Shown here: piece after piece, positions 10,377-19,735 of the stretch
Numbering within the stretch: the first letter of the stretch is position 1
Layout: every line of letters begins with the position of its first letter
Source of the DNA: Coniochaeta sp. PMI_546
Taxonomy: Eukaryota > Ascomycota > Sordariomycetes > Coniochaetales > Coniochaetaceae
Direction: 5' to 3'
Assembly (NCBI GenBank): GCA_021432605.1
Contig: MU271149.1
Span: forward strand, 1,426,001-1,490,000
DNA length: 64,000 bases
The notes under the pieces: model-generated
The model's input: only the letters and a program-made list of their open reading frames with translations
What the model was told of the DNA's origin: nothing
The model's database searches: none
Translations under genes and position numbers: made by a program

Positions 10377-11814
10377 CTACAGATAATATGTAGGTATACC
10401 GAGGCCGTTGTCTAGTGACGTGTCGTAGCCTTCATCCACGTCCCACCCACGAGTATAGTTCGACGTATCAAGCGCTGACTTTGCCACAGTTCTCCTCGGG
10501 CTCAAACGGCACGTGTCAAGGTGCAACGCCTGTCCCGAGGGCCAGATAACCTTGCAAGCCCAGCAGAACTCTGTCTCGCAGTTCTGGCATTTGAAGTGCG
10601 CACACCCGCCATTCCGCTCGATGCGAGAGCGGCAGCCAGCACGAGGACACATCTTTGTTCTACGGTTGATCTCTCGCAGGGTCTCGGGAATCTTCTCCGT
10701 CTCTCTTCGGATGGCTTGTTCAGCCATCTCTCGTCTGGTCGCCTTGATCTCCTGAAGGTGTTCGCATACATCGCCGGTGAACCGGGTGTCTGGACATAGA
10801 AAGCAATGGACTCTCTTACAGCCAACACACTGGAACTCCGGGTTGCTTTCTGCGACTCCGATCAGCACAAAATCAGTTACAGAATCTTGGCCCCCACGCC
10901 TCTCGATATCACATTGTCCATGCAATACATACCGCCTGGAGAGTGGACTTGTCCACGGCCACAAGAGCAAAATCGAAAGTTCGGCTCCCTCGATACTGTC
11001 CGCATCGACAACTTTTTGACGTATCTGAGGGGAGTGAGTTTAGTGCTCATCGCCGAATGAAAGCAATTAGTTAATTACTCACACCCTAAAACTCTTCTTC
11101 GAGACCACATGCCGAACACGTTCTAGCGGGACGGCTGCTCTGCATTCGGGATCAGGGCACGTCAGTTTGCTGTTACCGCTTGCTATGGCGGTCTCATATG
11201 ACACTCTCAGACAGCTGTCACAGACGTTCCTGTCATGATTGCATGATTCCGTCGGGGGATCCATGTCCGATGCTTGGTCCACGAGCTTGAGTGACATCTC
11301 ATCGTAACATACTGTGCAGTCGACCTTCTTGGTCTCTTCTTGGAGGGAGAGGAATCGACTATAGGGGAGACACGTCAGTCAGAACTGATCCTGCCGAGAG
11401 TCATCTGTCGTCATAGGATTATATCCGCAGCTACGGGCGTACGCACCACAGTATATCTACGTGATGAACTCTTTCCGTCACCGCTTGTGTATTCATTCTC
11501 AGAGCCCTCCTGCAACCTTCAGCATTGCACGGTAGTTCCCTGTCACCTACTCGGAACACAAACCCCATCTCACAATCTGAGCAAATGCCAAACTCGACCA
11601 CAGATTCTGATGCCGCAGCAACTTCAATCTCCTGGGAGTGTCCGTTAGGACAAGAGACACCTGACTTCCAAAAGTCGGATTTCTGTGTAGGCTGGGACAT
11701 TAATTCACAGGAGAGGCACCGTAAAATCCCACTGAACGGAGTAGAGAACGCATAGTTGACGACGCCGACGGCGATAAAAGAGTTGATTTCGTCTTGGTCG
11801 AGCGTCAGGCTCAT
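10377..11814 (-). CDS. RBR (RING-IBR-RING) E3 ubiquitin ligase
   Basis: Four exons on the minus strand: 11814-11447, 11358-11083, 11024-10933, 10849-10377 (402 aa). All junctions keep frame and match family motifs. RING1 spans about 137-195 (CTVCYDEM, then CNHDRNVCDSC, then CPDPEC). The IBR spans about 217-274 (NFRFCSCGRGQVH, then FQCVGCKRVHCFLC). RING2 spans about 313-344 (MCPRAGC, then IERNGGC, then FCWAC). The catalytic Cys should be C328 in the NGGC motif, which would form a thioester with ubiquitin or a related modifier. The N-terminal region has its own Cys pairs (33/36, 55, 78/81, 96/101) with His59. The long frame is open upstream to 11946, but the sequence there looks non-coding, so I start at 11814. 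Divergent from the ubiquitin-like gene at 12457. Confidence 0.87.
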
Positions 11815-12456
11815 ATTCGTCGGTAAAGATAACATTACTTCTATAGCCGGAGAGGTTGCCTGTGCCGCTGCTGTCGCCGTCACTCGGAAATGGTTATGAG
11901 CTGCGCAAAATTTCGACGGCCGATGGGGGGCGTACACATACATCACACAAATACGTTTCGGGCAAAAGTGCAGAAAGCGCCACTATCACAGGTTAGGCTG
12001 CCTGTTGCCGAAGCTGCCCAACTATTTTTGGCAATGCACTGGGAGAATTCCCAAGGCATATTAAATCGGCCTCAATTGCTGATAGGTAGGGGCCTCCTAC
12101 ACACGTTAGTCTCTTGTTGGGCCGCCTGGCTGGTCTGGATGACCGACGTCGGATTGGACGGTGCAGCAGTTATCAGCATTTCACATGTTTATCTGCATGT
12201 TTCACCATCGCGAACATGCAGCAGGCTCTGCGATTGAGCGACGAATAGCGTGCTATCTGACTCCGAGAATCTGCCTTGGCTGGCTCGCCGTCGGTCATCT
12301 ATTCATTGCTCGGGCTTGGGCGCAGGCCAAGTCATATGAAGCAAAAAGTCCATTGGTCGCCAGATAGACCCTAGACTAGGGGATCAATCTCTCATATCTT
12401 CCCTGAAGTTTGCGCACTCCATACGAAGGATCGACTGCATCCAACACCAGTGAACG
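11815..12456. promoter_or_regulatory. Shared divergent promoter of RBR ligase and tandem Ubl gene
   Basis: These 642 bp separate the start codons of two head-to-head genes and contain no credible coding exon of their own, so both promoters must lie here. An AT-rich patch (ATATTAAAT, about 12057-12065) is the only TATA-like sequence I see. Co-regulation is inferred from the arrangement, not shown. Confidence 0.55.
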
Positions 12457-13282
12457 ATGGCTAGCTCTCGTGCAAGTTCCCCTCCTGGTCTCGACACTGG
12501 TGCTAGTTCCAGCTCGTCAGATTCATGGGACGAAGAGGTGATCAGAGTCCAAGAAGCTGGTGTCGCACACCCCACGGCAATTCGGCCGGTGACCTCCTCC
12601 AACACGGTACGGGAGCTTAAAGAAGCTCTAGCTGAAGAGATAGGCCTGGATGCTTGGGAAGAGCTAAACCTCTACTTTGCTGAGACATCTCTGAAGGACG
12701 GTTAGTCCTCTCCTTGTTTCCTGCGGCAATGAGTCCAAAGTTACGTGCGCGCATAAATGGACTAATCATTCATAGACAATGCCACTTTGGAATCTTTCAA
12801 CGTTGCCAATGTGAGGGTCACAACCATATATGTTTGAAGCGCACACGTACTGAATACTATCAGGGGGACGAGCTGACCTACTGCCGCTCCGTCACGCCGA
12901 AGAGAGAGGGCTCCGGCACAGTGTTCAAGACACTGTTCTTCACGAATATGATCAGCGGCGCAAACTTCAACTTGACCAACGTTCCCACCACCTGGACGGT
13001 AGATGCACTTATGCAGCGCATAGCCCAGGAGAGAGGCTATCAAGCCGAAACACTGCGTCTTCTTTTTGCCAAGAAGGAGCTTCAGAGTGGTAAGTTTGCG
13101 GACCGCAGCTACAGGGAAGATCTGAGTATGTCCGCTGACTGGCGTCGTACAGACAAGACGCTGGCTTCATATGGTCTGAGGAACGTGAGTGTCTGCTCAT
13201 TTTCGGATGATTGCAATGTTTGATGCTTACGAGCTCATAGGAATCTGATGTTTTCATCGTTTCGCGCGTTAGGGGTGGTTAA
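12457..13282 (+). CDS. Tandem ubiquitin-like protein ending in RVRGG
   Basis: Five exons: 12457-12700, 12776-12810, 12864-13089, 13153-13184, 13241-13282 (192 aa). All introns have GT/AG ends and the frame is kept. Residues 1-27 are Ser-rich and disordered. Residues about 28-100 form a divergent ubiquitin-like module (TVRELKEALAEEIGL, then LNLYFAETSLKDD). Residues about 112-192 form a second module whose last 36 residues align without gaps to ubiquitin 41-76 with 16 identities: RL.FA.K.L, then TL..Y, ES, V and R.RGG. The equivalents of K48, R72, V70 and the C-terminal Gly75-Gly76 are kept, and I44 is Leu160. The stop follows the di-glycine directly, so no processing protease would be needed. 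R72 is an E1-recognition residue in ubiquitin. It could be a conjugated modifier. The alternative is a non-conjugated Ubl adaptor. Confidence 0.78.
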
Positions 13283-14158
13283 GTCTAGCGACTCGCTCCA
13301 CCACAGATGAGTATCAAGCATATCGTCGACTGTTTTCGTTCTTTCGCAGACAGCTTCGGACAAGAAATTCGTGTTTCCAACGCCCGATAAGACAAGAAAA
13401 TCCCTCTTCAAGAAACATCAAAGCAAGGAACTTTGTAGGTCTAGCACCTTAAATGTGAGTATCAGTGCAAAACGTCGGGCGGCCTGGCAGACGATCGTCG
13501 CTTTACGAGTACGCATAACCGCTTAATGTAACTCTATCATACCTGTTGTTACTAAGATATCCTCTTCTCGTCATAATTCACTACCATCTCCCACAGATGA
13601 CTCAGGGTCCCAGCAAGAGGAGCTAGGAGCCTCAATTTCTGATGTATGTCTCTTACCAAACAAGGATCGATTCCCTGGAGAACAAGATGTGAGTATAGAC
13701 AAACTGTTAACAAAGTAATCACCAGTTGCATACCTTGTCCTATACATGATGTTTCTGTCTCCCAAGCCGTCAATATAATCGAGGACCCCACAGTAACAGG
13801 TCATATACTCTATAACCCCAGACTTTGCGGCCAGGATGCTTATGACACAAGAATCCTTCTGATTACGGAGCCGGTGATCAAAGCGGCCGCCACAGTAAGC
13901 ACTGCCAGAGTTTCGAGCGGCACAGCTTATCGGGAGCTCAGTCTTGGAAGTTGGGGGCTGTAAAAGATCTTGACCCCTACCATAACTAGGTCTAATGCTC
14001 GCAGACTTATGACGACCTCCAACATACCTAAGACAGAATCAACCAGATGACTATGAACCGTTGTTTCCATTACTCTCATCGTGTCGCAGCTCTAGCAACT
14101 TGGCATACATTGTCAGACTGATATCTCCACCCACCAAGCGAAGCATTGACTTGAGACG
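13283..14158. other. Region downstream of the Ubl gene with possible extra exons
   Basis: Three short open stretches, 13350-13434, 13597-13688 and 13800-13862, are bounded by plausible acceptors and donors. They stay in phase with a potential alternative donor at 13268 inside the last Ubl exon. Together they would encode a 79-residue tail with no domain I recognise, ending in a TGA at 13860-13862. Whether they are real exons or chance is unclear. Nothing is seen from 13863 to 14158. Confidence 0.3.
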
Positions 14159-14915
14159 ATGACCCAGCGCGGTAGGCCAACTCTGATTCACCTCCAGGTT
14201 TGTGCCCAGTGTTCGTCATGTGCAGACAGACACAACGTTCCATTGACCGTTACTCCAGCATTCGTCCTCGCAGATGGTCATCTGGGCGCTTGAAGAAATC
14301 GGAATGCAGTACGACATTCGTAAATACCTCCGTCCGGGCCTAGCACCAGCCGCACTCAAAGAGACGCATCCGCAAGGCAAGGCCCCGCAGCTCATCAAAG
14401 CCGACGGCCGCGTCCTCACGCAGCTGCCAGCTATAGTGCTGTACCTCCGCGAGACCTACGACAACGGGCACCGCATCTATCATCCCGAAACCACCGACGA
14501 TGCCGTCCGAGAGGAACAGCTCGTCGGCATCGCCGGCGACATCGTGAACAAGGTGGGATCCAAGCTCATGTTCCACGGCATGAGCTCGCTGGCGCCCTTC
14601 TTCGTCCGCCCGGTGCTGAACATGGTCCGTAGGAAAGCCGACGGTCTCGTGCTGGACCCGGACATCAAAGCTGTATTTCAGGTTCTCGAGGCTGAACTTG
14701 GGGACCGTGAGTGGTTTATGGGCGGGGATGTGCCATCACGGGCAGATATTGTGCTGCGTTTCGGGGTTGACATGACTGCGCAATGCAAATATGTCGATCT
14801 GGGAGAATATCCCAAGCTCAATGCCTGGTTGGCGCGCTGTAACCGGAGGGAGGCCTGGAAGCGGTCCCTTGAGAAGGGCAATGGGTATGATCTTGACTGG
14901 CCTAGTCGGTGGTGA
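14159..14915 (+). CDS. Glutathione S-transferase
   Basis: Model of two exons, 14159-14197 and 14274-14915 (226 aa). The thioredoxin-like N domain shows the VIWALEEIGMQYDI helix, GKAPQLIKADGRVLTQLPAIVLYL (the cis-Pro and the glutathione gamma-glutamyl-binding region, with Gln in place of the usual Glu-Ser), and then an all-helical C domain with SRADIVLRFGVDM. It resembles the fungal GTT1-type class that conjugates glutathione to electrophiles. Exon 1 is short and the SRSxR segment that normally carries the catalytic Ser/Tyr is absent from this model, so the first splice may be wrong or the protein atypical. The second exon is secure. Confidence 0.75.
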
Positions 14916-15547
14916 GAGATGAGATTGAATGAGCGACGGTGGTGCCGCCCAAATTGAGAGTGTCTGTTTAGTCATCTCCATCTGTATTGATATGTTGAGA
15001 TGTTCAAGTAAGCTCCAGAAAGTTTCTAGCCGTAAGATTTTTGGCGAGAAACATGGTCACTAGCTGTGGGCACATCTGCGCGAAGAAAACATCAAGGATC
15101 TGCGTCAGTCCTACGGCGTTGTGGGCGCCACCATTGCCTCAGGCCCAGGGCGTCGGATAACAGCTACCTTGGTGATAGTTCTCCGCGTATTACGCGCGTA
15201 TTCCGTTCGGAGTAATGATCTAATCTTGTGAAGCCTCTCGACTGGGAGTGAGCTCGACAGTGGAGTCTGTAGGATCCTGTAAAGTGGAGATCCGACAGCT
15301 CATGCCTGCCTAGAGCACACTAGCGTGCTGTATGACATGCGCAGGGCGTTGTGACTCGAGGGAATTAGCCCCCAAATTAGACTCAAGATATATATAAGAG
15401 AAGCTGAGTTATCAGATCAAGATCATCTTATCAGATCCAAAGATAATTTTTCAACTAAGTTGTGGCTGCCGACTGTCAGCCCTCCATTAGCACTTTGGCC
15501 TTATACACATCTTGAGAAGTATTATTTATTCTCGGAGTTTACTAGGG
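14916..15547. other. Intergenic region upstream of tRNA-like element
   Basis: Contains a TATA-like stretch (GATATATATAAG, about 15387-15398) and a 10-bp direct repeat TTATCAGATC at 15409-15418 and 15428-15437. No coding sequence was seen. Confidence 0.5.
15409..15437. promoter_or_regulatory. Pair of GATA-type sites in a direct repeat
   Basis: TTATCAGATC occurs twice with a 19-bp period. Each copy contains TGATAA on the minus strand, the core bound by fungal GATA factors such as AreA/NIT2. The pair lies 460-490 bp upstream of the MFS transporter start. A link to that gene is inference only. Confidence 0.3.
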
Positions 15548-15706
15548 AAAAAAAAAGTTGCCCCCGTGCCCACATGTTACTCGTCCAGTGAGTCGAACCC
15601 ACGCTCCGAGTTGCGGCTTAAGCGGTCATCGCAGTACCAGGTGCTACACGAACTAGGACGTAAAGAAACTTGCAACGCCCTTAACCACTGAGCTACACCA
15701 CTTCCC
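15548..15706 (-). pseudogene. tRNA-derived pseudogene or SINE-like Pol III element
   Basis: On the minus strand the sequence starts GGGAAGTGG and has a perfect A box, TAGCTCAGTGG (15685-15695), and a near-perfect B box, GGTTCGACTCA (15589-15599). About 85 nt lie between the boxes, as for a tRNA with a long intron. A GTTGC/GCAAC pair could be the anticodon stem. A run of nine T on this strand (15548-15556) would end Pol III transcription. The T stem does not pair properly and no 3' acceptor strand complements the 5' end, so it is not a working tRNA. Confidence 0.5.
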
Positions 15707-15895
15707 GGATTGTAGGTTAATTCGAAGGTCCTGCTTCTGAGTTATAACACCCTCGAAGTCCCTACCAGTTCATCAGACTTGACTACCCGTTCACTCGCTT
15801 AAAATACTTTCCAAAACATCGGTCGCCTGGGTCATAGAGAGCCACAAGATCGACAGGACGTAACAGGGAACCACACTGTTACCTGACCTCCTACC

Positions 15896-17431
15896 ATGGT
15901 CTCCATGGAGCTGCAACAGGATCCTGAGAGACCGACAATCGTGTCCCACGAAATTAAAAGCGATCCATCAGATCCTTACATCGTCGCTTTTGCTGAGCCA
16001 TACGACAAGGACAACCCTATCCAATGGCCCAACCGTCGAAAATGGGTCGTCACCAACATTCTTTCTGCAACTGGATTCAACCGAATCGTGGTGTCTACGA
16101 TCATGGCACCCGCTCTACCCGTTATCGCTGCCGAACTGAACATGTCTCCGACCCAGTCAGCATTATCTCTATCCATTTACCTTCTCGCCACCGCCTTCGG
16201 TCCCATTGTCATCGGTCCCCTATCTGAAATGTACGGGAGACAGGTAGTCCTACATACTTCCAACATTTGGTTCGTGGCTTGGAATCTGGCGTGCGGCTTT
16301 GCAACGACGAAAGAGATTCTCATCGTGTCACGCCTGTTTACGGGCCTAGGCGCGAGCGCAATCTACTCTCTTGGGGGAGGAGTGTTGGGTGACGTCTGGC
16401 CCCCGGAGCAGCGAGGCAAATCCTTGGGAACATACCTGGCTATTCCTCTGATCGCTGTCGCCGTCGGACCCATCATAGGGGGCGTCATAACGGCTCGCGC
16501 CGACTGGCGATGGATGTTCTGGGCGACATCCATCTTCCAGGGCGTCTCGATTATCATCTGTTTCTTCACGTTCCACGAGACATCCGCCACCGTTATACTG
16601 AGGCGACGTGCCTCTCGACTAGGTCGCGAAACGGGCGACAAGCAGGTGAGTTTCATCCTCTCACAGATTGGAACACTCTTGCTAACCACGGACATTTTGA
16701 AAAAGTATATGACACTAGAAGAGCGTCTTGATCGCGAGCTGTCCTTGACAGCCGTCCTGAGTCGCGCATTTGGTCGCCCATTACGCTTGCTGGCGTTCCA
16801 CCGCATCATTCAACTCACATCTGTCATCTCAGCGATCAACTATGGTCTTTTATATGTCGTTCTATCAAGCTTTGCCGACGTGGTCATGTCGCAGTACAAC
16901 CTCTCAATAGAGCTCGGTGGCCTACACTATATTGCCTGTGCCTTGGGTGAAATAGTGGGCTCGCAACTCGGTGGTCGACTAATGGATATGCTTTACCGAC
17001 GTACGATCAAAAGAAATGGCAGACACGAACCCGAGGCCAGACTGCCCCTGACATATCCTGGCGCCGCCTTAGGATCCCTTGGTCTTGTCATGTTTGGCTG
17101 GGCTGCTCAATACCACGTCCACTGGATCGTGGTTGATATCGGGGCGTTTATCTTCACGTTTGGACTTCAGGTCTCCGGAATGCCTGTCCAGGCCTATGTC
17201 ATAGACGTCTACGCGGACTTCACCAGTAGTGCTCTCTCGGCCACGCAGTTTGGTCGGAGTCTGGCCGCCTTCTTGTTCCCGTTGTTCGCTCCTAGTCTCT
17301 ACAAATCTCTGGGCTATGGCTGGGGGAACACCACCATAGCACTTGTTGGAATTGCTGCCGGCATCATCCCACCGTTTTTACTGTGGAAGTATGGGGCTAG
17401 AATTCGAGCAAAGACACCTGCATTTGACTGA
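15896..17431 (+). CDS. MFS transporter, DHA1 drug:proton antiporter type
   Basis: Polytopic transporter, 511 codons if unspliced, with twelve expected membrane helices. The cytosolic N-terminal tail has DNPIQWPNRRKW before helix 1. Motif A is GPLSEMYGRQVVL after helix 2, and a motif-C-like GPIIGG lies in helix 5, which points to drug or metabolite export by proton antiport. A 60-nt stretch at 16646-16705 has a GTGAGT donor, a CTAAC branch site and an AG end, and encodes 20 residues absent from the usual family spacing (…ETGDKQ then YMTLEER…), so it is very probably an in-frame intron and the true product 491 aa. The substrate is unknown. Confidence 0.87.
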   Translation: MVSMELQQDPERPTIVSHEIKSDPSDPYIVAFAEPYDKDNPIQWPNRRKWVVTNILSATGFNRIVVSTIMAPALPVIAAELNMSPTQSALSLSIYLLATAFGPIVIGPLSEMYGRQVVLHTSNIWFVAWNLACGFATTKEILIVSRLFTGLGASAIYSLGGGVLGDVWPPEQRGKSLGTYLAIPLIAVAVGPIIGGVITARADWRWMFWATSIFQGVSIIICFFTFHETSATVILRRRASRLGRETGDKQVSFILSQIGTLLLTTDILKKYMTLEERLDRELSLTAVLSRAFGRPLRLLAFHRIIQLTSVISAINYGLLYVVLSSFADVVMSQYNLSIELGGLHYIACALGEIVGSQLGGRLMDMLYRRTIKRNGRHEPEARLPLTYPGAALGSLGLVMFGWAAQYHVHWIVVDIGAFIFTFGLQVSGMPVQAYVIDVYADFTSSALSATQFGRSLAAFLFPLFAPSLYKSLGYGWGNTTIALVGIAAGIIPPFLLWKYGARIRAKTPAFD

Positions 17432-18717
17432 GAAAGAGGAGCATATCAATGGCAAAAGCGCGTGCCGTTTAACGCGATATAGTTGAACTGGGATTAATTA
17501 CTGCATTCTTTCGTACGAAGCCAATGGAAATAGGCTGGCCCGAAGAACTATGAAGAGTTGCCTCAACTCATCTATATGCTGAAAGCCCGGGAGTCCGGCA
17601 CTAGGATTTTGACATTGAACCTCATCCGTAGTATTCGTATAAGCTTCATCTGCAGTTTTGACTGAGTAGTACCATCACGATGCTATATGCTGTAGTAGTC
17701 TGCAAGGCAACTCTGGCTGCTCAGTTGTTCAATACATACAAGCATCTTGGCTTGTAAAGCTGGTTTCTGCGTAATTGGGTGGTAGTACAGATGCTGTGTG
17801 TAACACTTCGGCGTATAGCATCGAGAAAGTGTGTATAGACCAAGCGTGTTCGCATATGAGACAATTTCACGCATCGGATCGACTACTCTACCACACGTGG
17901 AAGGTCAACATTTGTATCATACACCCCGACCATTACACACGATGAGACTGCGCACTACTGGCATAGATGGTCAATTCTGGCCGGAGTGACGAGGTCGGCA
18001 ACACACTTACTTGGGGACGGTCGTTCACCGGAGTGGCCGCGACTGTCCTTGTCGCCAACACAACACTTCCAGAGCAGGAAACATACAGGCTGCTCTTCCA
18101 CCCGATCGCCAGGATCCCGTGACCATAGTTGGCAGCGGTGACTCGGTGCTGGCGATGGTACTACGAAGTTCAGGACGTTTTGCCCGTTAGGCTGGAGGAG
18201 TTGCAAGCGGAATATAGGTCGAAATAACGAGCCGCCTATTATTCGAACTGGGCCAACCCAGGTGGTAGTCCAAGATCTCTGTTCAAGGCGTGTGGCTAGC
18301 TCGACTCGGACAACGACGACCTCGATCGGTATCTCGCGGCTTTCTCCTTTGGGGCTTGTACTTTTGTCGGTATGAACTTGGCTTATACGGAGATGTAACT
18401 TGCATTGGCGGTCATCTCATGCGCTTTCACGTTAAAGGGGGGGCAGAGCTGGGAATGAGCTGGTTCAGCGGGATCAGTCTGTGAGGCTCATAAAGGTACG
18501 TGCATCATATTTTCCTGTTGTCTTTCACTAGATATTCTGTCATCTGTCTTCTCCTGTCTTTGGATACCCCCATACTATGACACGCACGATTGACCATAAG
18601 ATAGGTCTGTTAGGAACGCGAGTGGTGCATCTATTTGGAAGCGAGATTGGCCTTCAGGTTAGCTGCCTGCCATCGCATACATATTATGACTCCAACATTA
18701 GCCAAGAAAGCCAAGCC
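17432..18717. other. 1.3-kb intergenic region up to the assembly gap
   Basis: No credible gene on either strand. The open frames at 17683-17874, 17955-18206 and 18290-18484 lack domains and splice support. Confidence 0.5.
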
Positions 18718-18797
18718 NNNNNNNNNNNNNNNNNNNNNNNNNNNNNNNNNNNNNNNNNNNNNNNNNNNNNNNNNNNNNNNNNNNNNNNNNNNNNNNN
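18718..18797. other. Assembly gap (80 N)
   Basis: Run of 80 undetermined bases, ending 11 bases before the stop codon of the methyltransferase at 18809. The true gap length may differ. Confidence 0.98.
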
Positions 18798-18808
18798 CAC
18801 CACCCCCT

Positions 18809-19735
18809 TCAAATCCTCTCAACCTCAAAACTCAACCTCCTAGTGCTAGGCTCATCCCAGCTCCTCTTCTGCTCATCGATCCCCAAGCCCTCATCCAGCT
18901 TCGCCCGCACAACCCACTCCGTCCCAGTCCTCCTCCCAACCTCCTCCCACATCCGAGTAAAACTCTCCACGTCGTGCTTATAGATCATCCTCCCTCTAGC
19001 AGGAGACTCCTTACCCACCACATTGCCCACACTCTGTCCGACCACCAGCACGCCCTTTTCCGGCTTCAGCAACTCAACCACCCGTTCACAAGCCCGCGTC
19101 TGTCCCTCCAGATCCCATATATGCAGGACCATGCCCAACTGCACAATACCAAACGTCCCCTGCACCTCTCTCACCTCCTCGTTCTCACGATCCATCAAGT
19201 CGGCGTTGATAAACGTCCCCTTAAAAGTATCCCTGTCGTTGAAGAACTCGTAGCCAAGACTGATAAACTCCTTTTGTATCTCCAGACCAAAAAGAGCCTC
19301 GGATGGGACACCGTCGTGAGCGAGTTTGCGTAAGTCCTGGGCGAAACAGCAGCCGACGTCCAACAGGCGCTCGCTGCCGGATTTCAGCAGAGATAGTATG
19401 CGAGGGTAGCTGGCCTGCCGGCTGAGACTGAGGTCCACGAAGCGGAATTGGCCTACGCAGGGCCAGGGGAAGACGTCCCAGATTTTGTCGCGCTGGGATG
19501 AGTGGTTAGTTGCTAGACGAAGATTGAGTGTATGGCGGATGGCTTGGAACAGGAATTTTAGAGAGGGTATGGTGCTTACGGTCTCGACGATGCGAGAGAC
19601 TACTTCCTCGGCCGGGATATGGCTGTAGTTCTCGAGGAGATCCCGGATGGGACCCTCGACCGAGGTGATGGGCGGGTCGTACCAGCCTACGCTGCGGTCT
19701 TTGGAACCGATGGCGAGGTCGACCTGGTGTGGCAT
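18809..19735 (-). CDS. AusD-like SAM-dependent methyltransferase
   Basis: Two exons, 19735-19580 and 19492-18809 (279 aa), around an 87-nt in-frame intron with GTAAGC and CTAAC. The sequence starts with the family block VGWYDPPITSV and LLENYSHIPAEEVV. It then has WDVFPWPCVGQFRFVDLSL and motif I, LLDVGCCFAQDLRKL, followed by LFGLEIQKEFISLGYE and the acidic-loop region. This fits the fungal secondary-metabolite methyltransferase family typified by AusD. Members act on carboxyl or hydroxyl groups of meroterpenoid-type products. The substrate here is unknown, and no terpene cyclase or PKS is in view. The stop codon lies next to the assembly gap but the reading frame looks complete. Confidence 0.82.
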   Translation of the reverse strand: MPHQVDLAIGSKDRSVGWYDPPITSVEGPIRDLLENYSHIPAEEVVSRIVETVSTIPSLKFLFQAIRHTLNLRLATNHSSQRDKIWDVFPWPCVGQFRFVDLSLSRQASYPRILSLLKSGSERLLDVGCCFAQDLRKLAHDGVPSEALFGLEIQKEFISLGYEFFNDRDTFKGTFINADLMDRENEEVREVQGTFGIVQLGMVLHIWDLEGQTRACERVVELLKPEKGVLVVGQSVGNVVGKESPARGRMIYKHDVESFTRMWEEVGRRTGTEWVVRAKLDEGLGIDEQKRSWDEPSTRRLSFEVERI

